Origin: Gnetum montanum
Lineage: Eukaryota; Streptophyta; Gnetopsida; Gnetales; Gnetaceae
Reading direction: 5' to 3'
DNA: 43,538 nucleotides
NCBI GenBank assembly: GCA_015680685.1
Contig: MNCI01003660.1
Coordinates: forward strand, 1,494,633 to 1,538,170
The notes beneath the pieces were generated by a model. It searched no databases and was not told the origin of the DNA. It was given only the letters and a program-made list of their open reading frames with translations. Position numbers and translations under genes: made by a program. Shown here piece after piece: positions 9,899 to 21,978 of this stretch (its first letter is position 1; each line of letters begins with the position of its first letter).

Positions 9899-10786
9899 TG
9901 ATGACCGACGAGGTACCCCTACACTTAACCATATGAATCATAAGTGTTCACATGAAATCCAGTTAAATTCCATGAATGGGACTAGTTGTGGTATCTAGAT
10001 CATTATGCTTTGATCACAGTTCGTTGTCTTCCCACTTGGACTAGTGGTAGCTTTGTCACGTATGGTTTAGTCCAAAGTGGGATGTATGATGTTTCCTAAT
10101 TCTATGCTACTCCTGGTGATGAAAAGAGATGAATTGATTAACTAATGAATAATGGAAACAAAGTTTAAATTAGCCTAAGGTAATGGTATCTACTCTTAAT
10201 CATCTACATGTGTCTTGAACTTCATGGAGCTACTTATAGGTTTACCAAGTGTATGTTACTAGTTGTCCTAAACGATACACCTCTGGGCAACCAAGTATTT
10301 ACACTTAAATCCTTTTGATTAAGGCATATGCATTCCACTTAACAATAGGAATAGTAAATAACAATAAATGGAAATGTTTAACTAAATAAAGTAGTAAATA
10401 ATTAAACAACTAAAAGCAATAATAATCTAAGTGGATGCTGCAATGATGGGAGTAATCTCGATCTTTATTGCCTATCATGTAAAGTGTCCAAGTACATCAC
10501 ACTTGAACAAGGTATTGTATGATTACAAACAACACTCTACGAACATGCACTAGGAATATTCTAACTTTGGAGAAAATAAACTACAAGAGCTCCACTACTC
10601 TAACTAAAAAAAATATCAAAATCATGAGCCTAACCACTATATTTATAGACTAGAGTACGCCTTGTGATGTTGGGTATCCAACATTGCATCCTAGCTCTAA
10701 TATCGCATACACGATGTCAGGTACATTAATACAAGGCTCAGATGTCAAGGCTCCGATGTCAAGGCCAGGCAAAACATAACTCATCA
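9899..10786 (-). repeat. 5' LTR of element 2 (888 bp)
   Basis: TGATGAG (10786, minus) to CATCA (9899). It has a TATA box TATAAATA at 10640-10647 and an AATAAA signal in GGCAATAAAGATCGAG (about 10455-10475). The U3 palindrome array is reduced to remnants (ATATCGCATAC, GATGTC) at about 10660-10765. Confidence 0.85.
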
Positions 10787-10959
10787 AAGTTAAATCATTT
10801 TATTGAAAAATTACATTAATCATATGTTAGCTGATCTAGGATTACCACCTATTAGCAAAAGTCAGTTATTAAATATTTTTAACAAATATTGATTAAATGT
10901 AGCTTTGAATAGAAAGCATGATTTCTCAATTTATAGAACTTATCATACATTGCACAAGA

Positions 10960-12065
10960 GAAATAAATGCACCAAGGATCCTTTGGAAAGAGATAGAATT
11001 TAAAGGGAGCTTCAAAATCATTATGATTATGTAATTGTATGCAAGAATACATAATACATTCATAAGGATCTAGTAATAAGGCAACTTGATAATTACTTAA
11101 GCATCATTCATGATAACATAAATAAGCCAAAAACTTCATTGTAAAAATTGTTAATCTTATCTACATGTATCCTCAAGAAGGAGAGACTCTAAATCTTCCT
11201 TAAAGGAATTTTGGTAAAAGGATGGGAATATAAAGATTTGAGGTATCTTAGTTCATTTTATACATAGGTGGATTCACAATTTACTATAACATCTTTGTTA
11301 AAATGGTTGAGAGATTTGAAGGTTGATTCTATTGACATGTATCATGATATGACAACAAAACAATATAATTCCAGAGGTTGCTCACTTCTAGAAGCATAGC
11401 TTAGTCATTCAAAAATAGTACATGGCTAACAGAATCATTTAGCTAATTTAGATAAAATCAATTCAAGCTCTAATTTTAAGCCATTACCATATACACTTTT
11501 TCTAAAAAATCGATAACTATAGAGGAGATAACAAGAATTAATATAGTTTCTTTTATTTTTCATTACTTATAATAAGAATAATTTTCAAGGTTATAGAGTT
11601 AATCTTTCTTTTAATAGGGCATACACATGATGATATTGGTGGAAGTTTTAGAAGACTGTCAATGGCTATGACAAAAAAAATATAATTTCTCTACTAATTC
11701 TTATGGATATGTATTGTGTTATAGATGAACATAGTAAAAGCAATTACACTCCATATTACATTGATATGGTATATAACTTCAAAGAATTCCTTGAAGTATA
11801 CATATCAAGTCGAGTAAAGAATCTTTTTGGAATACAACATATTCATTATATCAAATTCTACCTAGAGAAGGATACTCTTATAATGATATGGAAAAGAAAT
11901 ACCAAACAAAAAACTAGTTTCAACTATTCAAGCTTATGAGAAACTATTAATGAACATCCAAGTCTTCCCAGAGGTAAACCAAGGATCCTAGACACTACAT
12001 TTGATCAAATGGAATACATAACATTAGAAATTGCATTAGATTCCACATCAAGGTATGAGATGGGG
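10960..12065 (+). pseudogene. Dead DUF7869-type (transposon-associated) protein gene
   Basis: Several frames joined by frameshifts show the order expected for DUF7869 proteins: HYDYVIVCKNT and SIIHDNINKPKTSL (about 11020-11150), then DNKN*YSFFYFSLL (11527 on), then FLLIGHTHDDIGGSF (about 11602-11646), then a shifted frame with PYYIDMVYNFKEFLE (11703-11939) and a final part with LPRGKPRILDTTFDQMEY (about 11965-12020). The GHTHxDID-like core preceded by DNKNRY is what makes the assignment. Stops replace several sense codons (for example TAA at 11539-11541). It may once have been part of a DNA transposon; terminal repeats were not found. Its exact family name rests on my memory of the motif. Confidence 0.62.
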
Positions 12066-15000
12066 TGATGTAATGGCTTTAAAAAAATGATAAGATAACA
12101 TTAATGGAAAAAATAAATTACTAGAAGAAATTATTACAAAATTTAGATGCTTTTCAAGACACAATATTATGTGGCGATGCTATCATAGAGCCTTTCTAGC
12201 CAAGAACTCTTCAATAGGATATTATGGGTTCAGGATTAGACATTAATGGAACTCAAGTGGAGGAATAGAAAGTTGAATATGTTTGGTTATAGAATAAGAA
12301 GCCAAAGAGATCATTTAATCCATTTTTGGATATCACAAATGAGATAATGCTTTTGGTTAGGCTAAAAATGGAAATAAATCAAATGTTATATGGCTAGGCA
12401 AAGCAAGAAATATTGAATCAAGGAAGGACATTATAAAAGATATAACAATGGACTAATTTACACTAAAATCAAGAGTAAAGAAAAAAAGGGATGGATTATA
12501 AATGGATATATAATCTAAAGGATACTAAGGTTAGAACAATGCAACCTAGCTCAGTGGTTTATGCATGGATAAGTAATATAGGAGATATAAGAAAGGTGAA
12601 ACTAAATAGGAAAGAAAAGTTGACAATCAAATACATGTGATAGAACACAAATACTAATGCATAGGTTAAGGATAAAGTTTCATAATATCATATTACAGAA
12701 TGAAATCAATAATTTTTATTTTATTTTATTTTTTTTGGGAATGATATGAAAATAGGATGAGATTTCTTTGTACTTTCCTTATTTTGAAGTAATATGAATA
12801 TTTTTCTAAAGGGATTAAATTAACTTTATTAGAGTTTCTACTAATATTTTTTTTTGAAATATATAGGTATTTGCTTTAAGTTGGCATGATATGAATTACT
12901 TTTTAACATGAATGAATATCATGCAATGGTAGATATTTATGATTATTAATTTAAGCTATATAGTAATTTTATCAAATATTGTAATCTTTGCAATGATTAC
13001 TACTCATTGATTAAAATTAATAATCTTAAAAGTTCCAAAAATAATGGTACATTTCAAATATGATGAACACCTCTCTCAAAAATCCTTTACTTATTCAAGG
13101 AATATCTAAAGCTTTTCATGTTGATTTTCATGTTTAGAGACCAACTCTCATAAAGATTGAAGTGATAGTCATGGTTCATGTTAAAATTACCTTTCAAGAC
13201 TTAAATCCACGTTCATTTGATTTTTCCCTCAAAATTAAATTCATAAGTTGGTAAATCTAAGCTCCTAGCTCAATTTCCCAAAATTTTAGATAATGATTTA
13301 CTTTAAGAAAATCTAGAATCTTTAAATTGGTTTTTTAGTGTCTATTTTAATACACATCACTAGTCAAGTGTAACTCAATTTCAATTAAGGAGAAGTTGCA
13401 ACCAGCTACAAAACTAGAAACTAGAGTTTTAGGGGATCATGGTAAACTTAGATCCAAGTCATAGCAAGAGTTACTTATGATAAAATCACTTCTCACTCAC
13501 ACTCAAGGTCATGGTTATTAATTTACTTATGATTATTATTTTTGAAGAATGAAAATTCTAATAATATGATGATTGAGACACATTTCCAAGATTAAAAGTT
13601 GATTATAATGTCATCCATATTGAAGAGAAAACCAAAAATTCTAAAAAACTAAAAAATGAAAATTAAGGTCATACAAAAGTAAAGCTACTACAGCATCCAA
13701 TACAAAATAAAGAAGGTCATTCATATAAACCAATTCATTTAAGACAATTAAAATATTCTCTCTCAAATAAAGAAAGCAAAGTAGCTCAAGGTATTTTCCC
13801 TCAAAACTCAAACCCATCATGAGAGTGAAAAAAACAGAAAAATAATCTATAATAAAACTTAGAACATTAATTCTATAATCGTAGTGTTCTTCAATTTGAT
13901 AAGTCTAAGAAATTACATCATGAATGGACATGTAATTTCAATATATGTCTATCATGCTTACAAGTGTTTTCCAAAATGATTAGATACTAGAACATTAAAT
14001 TTCTTGGTGTTAATTGAATTTCATTGCACTTGTGGCATAACATCATTGTCTCAAGAAATTTTATGAGATATACTTTTTATAACTAAGAGTACCACAATAC
14101 ATAATTCATAACATTCATTTGTAATGTTTCATAATTGACCTTACTACTTATAACCATCATTCATAACTATTTTTCTTATAAATTTCATTTTCTAAATTAT
14201 CTTTTCTTTTCTCTAATTGCTATGTTTTGTTAAGTTTTTTCTAAGTTAACTGTATCAACTTCTTCTTTCTTTGCTAAGCCACTCCTAGCTTAGCTTCACT
14301 AGGCTTTACAAAATATTTCTTTATAAGCCTTACTTTTCTTTTCGATCATAATCTTCCAGATGGCCTTCTATTTTTATTTAAGAAATTGGACCAAGTTATA
14401 TATGGCACAACTAGGATCTTTGGTTCTTCTTTAAGAAACTAGATTATGTGTTAGAGGGATTGCATGTGTCTCTTACAATACTTACTCATAAGTCTTACTT
14501 GGCACCTCCATGTCTTTAATAAATGATATTTGACAACATCTTCGAATCTTTAGTTATGAAATGTTTTGTAAGTTAAGATGGTTAATCATTGTAACTTCAT
14601 GTTTACTTACTTGGTGTTTCTTGTACATCTATACGTGCACATCTATGCTCCATTATCTATTTTTCCTTCATCATTTATGATACTCCATTATTCATGATTT
14701 TGTAAGTGTCATACTACTGTTGTATTTAGTTATTATATTAGTATTTTCTTTATGGTTACCATCTTCATTTTTCTAAATGATGTTTATGGCTTTTGATAGA
14801 TATTGGTAAACTATGGTATTTTATTATTGCAACTTGTAAGTTAAAGTTCACTCATGGTTTCTTTCTTCTTTGTGTTATGATTTACAAGTATTTATCATAA
14901 AACTTTGGTTTATGCCATTTATTCTTATTTTTCTTCTTCATCTTTGAATTTTTTTTCATAAGTCTCTTCTTGTTCTTTTATGGGTTATGGTTATTCTTCA

Positions 15001-15329
15001 TATGTACAAAGTGTTTTGTGTTACTATGATATTTTTAATGGGAACAATTGAATCCATGATTTATATCCTTTGTAAAAATTCACAACTATTCTCAAACAAT
15101 TGTATTTCTCCATACATTTATGAACCATTATGGCTATTTATTACCAATTTTCTATCTTTTCATATGTTGCTAGTGAGAAACTAATGATTATATACATGCT
15201 TTATAATTATATTCTAATAGGTTATGTCATGCACCTTATACAAAGCTCACTTGCACTCAAACCTTTAAATTGTAAGAAAACATTCATAGGCAATTTTTCA
15301 TACAAACATTTGGACATAAGATAATTATT
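12066..15329. other. AT-rich stretch without recognisable genes
   Basis: Frames up to about 78 codons occur but none shows a motif, and stops are dense on both strands. The first 500 bases may be the 3' remainder of the DUF7869-type gene (short runs such as VIWLGKARNIES near 12385-12420). The stretch 14100-15200 is T-rich on the plus strand. No LTR pair, tRNA gene or tandem array was seen. Confidence 0.5.
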
Positions 15330-16600
15330 AAAGAATCATAATAAACTTCCAATGTTCCATCTTGAGAGGATTCTTAATACCTAGAGCTAACTTTTCACAA
15401 GCATTAGCTAACTTACATTGATTAGAATCACCCAAGTGAATAGATTATCCTTCAACGTGAATATTTCCCTTGAACCAAAATTTGAGCTTTTCAAAACTCT
15501 ATCATATTGAGCTAACTCAAGTTATTGGAGGTGCATTATGAAAGAAAATATTATTGTAAAGGTAGTTGACACACATCACTTGAACCTATGACCAATCAAC
15601 TATCTAAAGCTATCAAATAAGTTTTCCAAGCAATTTCAAATTAATGTGGTAAAGATGTCAAATACCCCACCCACTAACCTAATTAGATTGATAAACTAAA
15701 TGTCATTTTATAAAATGAAAAATTTTATTCATAGTTTGGGATCAGATAAATTGATGCTTCATTTTTTCTAGAATAATCAAAGCTATTTTTGGAGCTTTGT
15801 AGCAACAAATTAGATAAATGGGCATAGCATGAAGCACTAATTTAAGTAACTAGAGTCTTCTTGCTTAAATTAAAATTTTTCCTTTCATGTAGCTAAACAT
15901 TTTGTCACTTTTTAAGAATCTATTCTAAAAAATTGATTCTCATTTATCTAATGAAGAGAGGAATGTTCAAATATTTTGCAGGTAGACTATCTTCTAGCAT
16001 TGTTCTTTGGAGCAAAAATCTTAAAAGACTAGTTCAGAGGTCCCAAAACTGAAAATTTTACTTTTGGTAAACTTGATTTGTAATCTACAAATAATGAGAT
16101 TAAGATAATCATATGTATTTGTGAGAGTGTAAGTAGTTCCTTACTAAAAAATAAAAGTATTATGTACAAATTGAGAACGGGTAAAGTCATAGCATCCATA
16201 AGAAGGGGTAAGTCCTTTGATAAGTTGTTACTATTTACACTTCCTAATAATAGTGCTAAGTCCTTTCTTAACCATAATGAATTAATAAGGAAAGATTGGG
16301 TTTCCCTGCTAGACCCCATTCTTAGTCATAAAATCTCCCATGCATTGTCCATTAATCAAAATCAAAAAGTGGATACCTTATAACATTAACTCAGTTTACA
16401 AATCCAATGATATGAAAAACCCAACTAGCCTAGAATTGCATCAAGATATTCCCAAGAAATTTTATCATAAGCTTTGCTTATATCTAGTTTCAAATAAATA
16501 CTTGGATTTTTTAAAGGTAAACTAAATGAAAATATCTTGTGTAAGAAGAACCTAGTCTTGTTGATTATTTTTTAATTATATTTAAAAGTTAATAAGTTAG
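15330..16600 (-). pseudogene. L1-like LINE reverse-transcriptase fossil
   Basis: Minus-strand frames, broken by many stops, give a non-LTR RT in order: LKKSKYLFETRYKQS and FLGIS (near 16510-16440), GIHFLILINGQCMGDFMTKNG followed by QGNPI (about 16380-16290), KYLNIPLFIR (about 15985-15955), the alpha-helical part LLKLVLHAMPIYLICCYKAPK (about 15850-15790), and a C-terminal portion with LLGKLIWQ and YNNIFFHNAPPIT near 15640-15520. The order and spacing match plant L1-type RT followed by its connecting region. Gene boundaries are approximate. It is independent of the plus-strand LINE on the right. Confidence 0.75.
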
Positions 16601-16694
16601 ATATTAGTGGAGATTGAACTCATAACCTCTTATGTAAAACTATCTAATATATATGTTTAAATAATTTTCTGTTATGCATGATTTTGGCTATGAG

Positions 16695-16699
16695 AGGTC
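16695..16699. repeat. Left target duplication AGGTC of element 4
   Basis: Identical to 23070-23074 on the other side of the element. Confidence 0.85.
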
Positions 16700-17746
16700 T
16701 ATGAATTATAGAACTTAGAAGAGCGGGGATGAATAAGTTCCCCTAATTGAGCCTTTAAAAAACAAAGCACACACATAAATTTACGTGCTTCCCCAATGTG
16801 GGTACTCCACACTTGGGCGGTAGATTGCAAGCACACCTCTAGACTTTGTTGCTCTCAAAATGTGATTGAAGGAACCACATCCTATATAGCCATCAAACCC
16901 CGCTCCAAAGTGTTATACCATAGCACCAATCACTCAACCCTGCAAGGTCCTGTTAGGCTTGGAAATGTGGTTTCAAGGCTTCCACAACCTTTACAATCTT
17001 AAGCTCCACATCAGAATGTTATACTACAGCATCAACAACTCAATCCTGCATGATCTCGACAAGCTCAAGGAACTCAACCCTGCAGTACAACAAGAACAAA
17101 AATTACAAGGAATAATTACAAATGATCCTTGCATAGTTAAGTACAACACACTTTCCAAAGCCAAAATGATAAGACAATTAGGAGCAACATAGAATTCAAT
17201 AATTACAAATGAATGTACAATAAATACAACAATGCTTGGACTTTTCCCAAGGCACATCAAATCTTCTTATAGCTGTTGTGTTGCTAAATCCTTCTCGAAA
17301 CTCATGAAACAACTAGCTAATGGTTACTAACAGTCATGGAAGATGTATTTCTCATGCCTGAGATATCTCTCTGAATTTACCTTCAAATCTAGAAAGACAT
17401 CTTTGTTTCTTGAAAGATGTATTTTTGAAGTCTCCATCCTGGAAGACATCTTTTCTCAATTGAAGATGTCTTTCTGTATTTGGTATACATTCTCTAAATA
17501 CATCTTTGGTTGGGAAAAGACGTCTTGTTGTTTCTAAAGACGTCTTTTTGAATTTTCTTGTTCAACCCAAATTTTCCAAGACATCTTTCTTCATCTTCTA
17601 TTGCATGATGAATCCTTCATTTCTTGTTCATAGCCTTGCCCAATCCAAGTTCTTGTCCTACAAGCACAACAATCACACAAACAAGAAAACAAACTTGTTT
17701 TCCATTTTTCTTAATGTTTTGACATACCAAAACTATAAGGTCCACA
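16700..17746 (-). repeat. 3' LTR of element 4 (1047 bp)
   Basis: Aligns throughout with 21979-23069. The U3 side ends TGTGGACC (minus, 17746) next to the polypurine tract; the outer end is TATGAATT (plus, 16700), from TGTGAATT by a G-to-A change. It carries palindromes of the AAAGACGTCTTT type at 17340-17585. Confidence 0.88.
17340..17585. repeat. U3 palindrome array AAAGACGTCTTT / AAAGACATCTTT (3' LTR of element 4)
   Basis: About nine copies of a GA(C/T)(G/A)TC-centred 10-12-mer. Two still read GACGTC (near 17518-17546); the others read GATGTC or GACATC, as expected after CpG deamination on one or the other strand. GACGTC contains the ACGT core bound by plant bZIP factors. Confidence 0.8.
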
Positions 17747-18399
17747 ATCTTCCCCTTTTTGGACATAACCAAAATGATTAAACCTATAGATATATATCAA
17801 TATATATACACAATTATCATAAAAGATAATCTAAGAAAAGTAGAAAGACAAATAAAGTCCTATGAAAGCTAGGGACTAGGACGTGAGTCAAGTAAAAGAG
17901 ATGGAATGAAAATCAATAGACCTCAAAGATAATTAGAAAATACACCATTTTTCCATAACCATCTGCAAAATGTTTACATCAAACTATCCATAAGCATATT
18001 GGAGTACAACTATCCATAGATCAATCACATATGTGCAAAGTCCCAAAATCACATACATGAGAGCCAAAAAATGTCTCATCATTTTTGATCATCAAAAGGA
18101 GAGAACAAAAAACCTATCAAGGTCGTAATCACTAACTTTGATAGCATCCTCACATTTAGAATCTGTTGCTACTTGAGATGGAGCATAAGTCTCCTCCTCA
18201 TCATCATCACTGCGGGTGCTGGGATAGTTGGATTTCTGAGTGTTCTCATCTAAGACTCAACCCGCTACACTAGAGCCTACTTAGGATGAAGCTTCACTCA
18301 AAACCAAGAGGAAGTTGGTGGAGCTGATAGAGCTAATAGCTACTAAATAGAAATCCATTGGAACATGGTTCTAAAGATGCTCTCCATAGCTCGTTGCTC
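17747..18399 (-). other. Polypurine tract and noncoding tail of element 4
   Basis: The minus strand reads AAAAAGGGGAAGAT directly before the 3' LTR start (17747-17760), a good polypurine tract for plus-strand priming. The rest is AT-rich sequence without a gene. Confidence 0.7.
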
Positions 18400-19702
18400 A
18401 AAAGAGCTAGGAGCATTAGCATGAGATGAAGTAGTAGAAGTAGGAGGAACTAGAATATGGTGCTCTGGCTACTACATGGAAGCATGCTGACCCTCCTAAT
18501 TACCAATTGAGGGTGCGACTAGCTCAAAATATAACTTCCTCCCTGAGTCATAGATACATGAGGGACCTGCTACTAAAGAATGATGTGGAGGAATAGGAGC
18601 ATCCTCCTCATTGTTAGAGATGGGAGGAGTAGTGACCTCCTCAAATACCTACCCATTAGGGGAGAAGGAATCCCAACCTCATCTAGACACTTATGTAAGT
18701 AAGAGAGGTTCCTCCCAAGCTTTCCAATGGTGTAATCGATGGGCCTAAATAACTTCTTCAAAGAAGAGCTAATCTGAGCACTAGAGGATTCTAATCTTCT
18801 TAACTATGGAGAGGCTTCCTTCTTTTTCTTTAGAGGTCTGGTGCTAGTTCGTACTACTACAATGTGAGAAGAACATCTCTTCTGTGCATACTCACTAAGA
18901 CTCTACTTGCCTTTAAACAAAGGCAACTCTAGAATAGGTACACCCTTTTGACAGATCAACATGCTAATGAGATAAGGGTACCCAAGGATTCTCTCCCTAA
19001 CATAGAGGCATAAAATGTCTTGGCAAAGAGTATGCCCCATATCTAATGGTAACTTTGTAAGCAAACAATATAGTACATATCCCTAGGCTAGTAGTAGATA
19101 ACTATAACTTCCTCCCTTCATCATTATATTATACAAAACAATAAGTGACAAGGTGGAGGCATTTGGAGTCATCTTACTCCACTCAATGTGATCCCAATCA
19201 AAAGACATATCTCTCCTACAAAATACATCACAGAATTCATCATGAGTGATGGGCATAATACCATTTTTATAAATGTCATGCATAAACTTTATATTAACTT
19301 GGAAGACATCAAGACTGGAAATACCCATAAGTGCATCAACAATTTGAGGAGATACTTCAACAACAATGCCATTAACAATGGATGTAAAAGCCCCCAAAAT
19401 AACATCAAAAATAACAATAATATAATAGAATTCTTGAATTAACACTTTAGGCACAAGAAAATTTATGGAAATGAATGTAGTCCAAATCAAAAGCTTAAAA
19501 TAATCTAACAAAGCATGTTATCTACACAAAGGGAAATTAAGAGAATGCTCAAAATAATGGTGGTGGTCCTTGTAGCCTCAAACCTATGCTGAGTGCTTAT
19601 ACTTTGAAATTGGGGAGTGTATGAAGGTGGTGCACTACTCGAACTTCCTCTTGCATGTTTCTTTAACACATATTTGGACGTGCAAACCTTCTTATGGGCC
19701 AT
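18400..19702 (-). pseudogene. 'Putative plant transposon protein' domain ORF of element 4, broken
   Basis: The probable start is MAHKK at 19702, followed by a basic stretch and SSSSAPPSYTPQF, a common N-terminus of this family. After a frameshift the main block runs 19511-19083 (VLIQEFYYIIVIFDV, then VVEVSPQIVDALMGIS, then MTPNASTLSLIVLYNI) and continues through LLTKLPLDMGHTLCQDIL and YPYLISMLICQKGVP (about 19060-18950). A segment rich in Leu and basic residues (SYLHKCLDEVG) follows near 18690. This domain is widespread in plant retrotransposons, but its function is unknown. Here it follows gag where a Copia pol would be expected. A longer upstream frame (to 20035) crosses the palindrome array and is probably not coding. 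Confidence 0.7.
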
Positions 19703-19827
19703 CTCTACCAAAATCACTCTAAATGGTGGAGCCCTAGTCATCTCTGTGGGATCTCTATGAAGAAATATGACAAAAATGTAGGTCTTATCTTCTATAATCA
19801 TGGGTAAATGAGGGCTTTGAATAAGAA

Positions 19828-20010
19828 AAAAGATGTCTTTTTCAATAGAAAGACATCTTTTCATATGTAAAAGATATAATAGATGTCTTTCATTTATTGA
19901 AGATGTATTTCCCACAACAAATAAAAACATAGAGAGACCTCTTTGTTTTTCCAAAGATGTCTTGGTAGAGATGTCTTTCACTTTTGAAAGATGTCTTTCT
20001 TCAAAAGTAG
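19828..20010. repeat. Internal copy of the GATGTC/GACATC palindrome array in element 4
   Basis: About eight AGATGTCTTT or AAAGACATCTTT units, like those in the U3 of this element's LTRs. It lies 125-310 bp upstream of the probable ORF2 start at 19702. Confidence 0.75.
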
Positions 20011-20239
20011 AGATGAGGTTTTGAAAAGCTTCCATTGGTTTATAGTTTCAATTAAACCTTAAAAACAAAAATAAAAACTTACCTCTACCTACCTATCATG
20101 CTATTGAAAGATCATCATGCCTAAAAAGCTAAAGAATGTGTTTCCTCTTTTGAGGAATCTCCTTTGAACCGAACTTTCACAATGTTCAATGCATGACTTC
20201 CTCTTACAATTTTTTTAGGGAAAGTGTCTTGATGCCCTT

Positions 20240-21924
20240 GGTCCTAGTTAATTCTTCATTCCCTTTTGATAGCCTTGGTCCTTTGGGTTGATTTCCAATC
20301 TTTTTTATGATCTTGCACTTTGATAAAGCCGAGGAGTCTTATGATATGTCCATGTACTCATCTAACAAAACTTTAGATTGCACTCCCATTGTTTATGCCC
20401 AATCTTGTTACAATAATAACATCTAATTCTTCTATTAAAAAAATAACTATAAGGATCAAACTTTGAGGAGTTTTATGTTGGATAGAAGCTTCCCTTGATG
20501 TAGAGTCCTTGTTCCTTGATGGTTCCTCTTCTTAATGGCAACATCCAAGTCCACTCTTGTCTTGTTGGCTTCTTCCTTGTCCAAGAACCATTCAAAGAGA
20601 CTCTTTTCCTTTCATCAATCTTTCATTCACCAGCCGAACATTAGTAAGTTCTTCTTTCATTTGCTCACATGATCTATTTAGTGATCCATTCTCAGCCCTA
20701 AGGTCTAAGATTTGTTTGTTAAGATTAGAAATAGTTAAGTTTAATGAGGATATTTCCTAATATTTAGACTTTACTTGTTTATTTAACTTAGTGTAAATAT
20801 TTTGAAAATTTAAAAGTTCTTTACATAATAAATCAAACCTCGCATCATCATTTAGTTCATCATTTGATGAATCACCATCACTGAGAGCCATGCATATGAG
20901 TTGAGAATTTTTTGCATCAACCTCCACTTCTTCTTCTTTGTGCTCCATCATCCCAACTTGTATAAAAGTTGGTCTTCTTTCCTTCTTCAAGGGATTTGTT
21001 CTTATATTGCATTCTAAAGCTACTAGGACATTCATAGGTCACATGGCCTCTACCTCCACACATCCAATATTTTATAGAAGAAAAATCTAAATTAGAGTTT
21101 AAAAAATTTTTACCTCTTTCTTTACCTTTAGGGTAATTGAATCTTTGTGGATATGCTCCTTTATTCTTCCTAGCAATTAGTCATTATAGCTTTATGGTGA
21201 GAAGGGAAATCTCATCTTCACTTCCTTCTTCCTACTCATTCAGTTTCTTCTCCTATGAAGCAGTCTTTAAGACAATGGGAATTTCTTGAATAACTCCTTC
21301 ACTTATGAGATTCATTTCATAATAAATGAGAGCACTTTTAAGTTCTTCAAATTATAAGGTTGAGAAGTCTTTGATTTCTTCCATTGTTGTGACCTTAGGC
21401 CTAAACCCCGATTGTAGAGTTTTGATCATTTTGATGATGGCATAACTTTTGGGCCAGTCTTTCCCTATACCTTTAAAGGGTATAATAAAATCATTAAATC
21501 TTTTAAAATAATCCTTTATTTTCTCACCTTCTTGCATTTTGAGTTTATCATATTCACTTTGTAGACCTAACAATTTTGATTACTTAACAATAGAGGTTCC
21601 TTCATAAGTAGCTTCTAAAGTTTGCCAAATTTCTTTGGCCATTTTACATCCTCCTACCCTATTGAATTCAAATTTATTCAATGCATAATATAAAAAGGTT
21701 TTTTCTTTTCAATCAAACATAAACTTTTCCTTTTCCTCTTGAGACCATTTAATGCAAGGTTTGATGATGCTGATGGTGTCATCGATGGGTGGAGAGTAGC
21801 CTTCCAAGATTAACTCCTAGACTTCAAACACCATGGATTTGAAGAATCTTTACATTTTGGCTTTCCAATAGGCAAAGTTAAATCCATTGAACATGGGTGG
21901 CTTTGTGTAAGATGTTCCCTCCAT
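20240..21924 (-). pseudogene. gag: Copia-type Gag of element 4 with coiled-coil extension, broken
   Basis: It begins MEGTSYTKPPMFNGFNFAYW, the classic Copia gag start. The capsid core follows (EIWQTLEATYEGTS near 21640; LGLQSEYDKLKMQEGEKIKDY from 21573; GFRPKVTTMEEIKDFSTL ending 21352). The zinc knuckle at about 21074-21033 reads YWMCGGRGHVTYEC, so its first Cys has become Tyr (TGT to TAT). An acidic stretch (21035-20757: MEHKEEEVEVDA, SDGDSSNDEL) and a heptad-like segment (ILDLRAENGSLNRS, MKEELTNVRL) come next. In related elements this continues into protease and integrase; here it does not. Confidence 0.85.
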
Positions 21925-21960
21925 TATTCACTTTTGATGTTGATGATGAAACAAAGAGTA

Positions 21961-21976
21961 CCAAAATTTGATACCA
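21961..21976 (-). promoter_or_regulatory. Initiator-tRNA-Met-type primer-binding site of element 4
   Basis: The minus strand reads TGGTATCAAATTTTGG, two bases from the LTR end. The first eight bases match the usual TGGTATCAGAGC and the ninth shows a G-to-A change. Confidence 0.8.
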
Positions 21977-21978
21977 CT

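Larger units (their letters stand above)
5481..10786 (-). mobile_element. Element 2: old gag-only Ty3-type element, 3' end cut by element 1
   Basis: The order on the minus strand is 5' LTR (10786-9899), decayed tRNA-Asp primer site (9897-9880), broken gag (9773-7305), and noncoding tail to 5481. No polypurine tract lies beside element 1's LTR at 5480, so that LTR is not element 2's own 3' LTR; element 1 inserted into element 2's tail. The right-hand flank AAGTT (10787-10791) is the candidate target duplication, with its partner outside the window. Confidence 0.82.

Noticed and set aside
12066-15329. Host gene exons in the unannotated AT-rich stretch
   Set aside because: No frame shows protein-like composition or splice-bounded continuity; stops are dense on both strands.
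16029-16383. Frames on both strands within 16029-16383
   Set aside because: They are out of frame with the clear LINE RT similarity on the minus strand.
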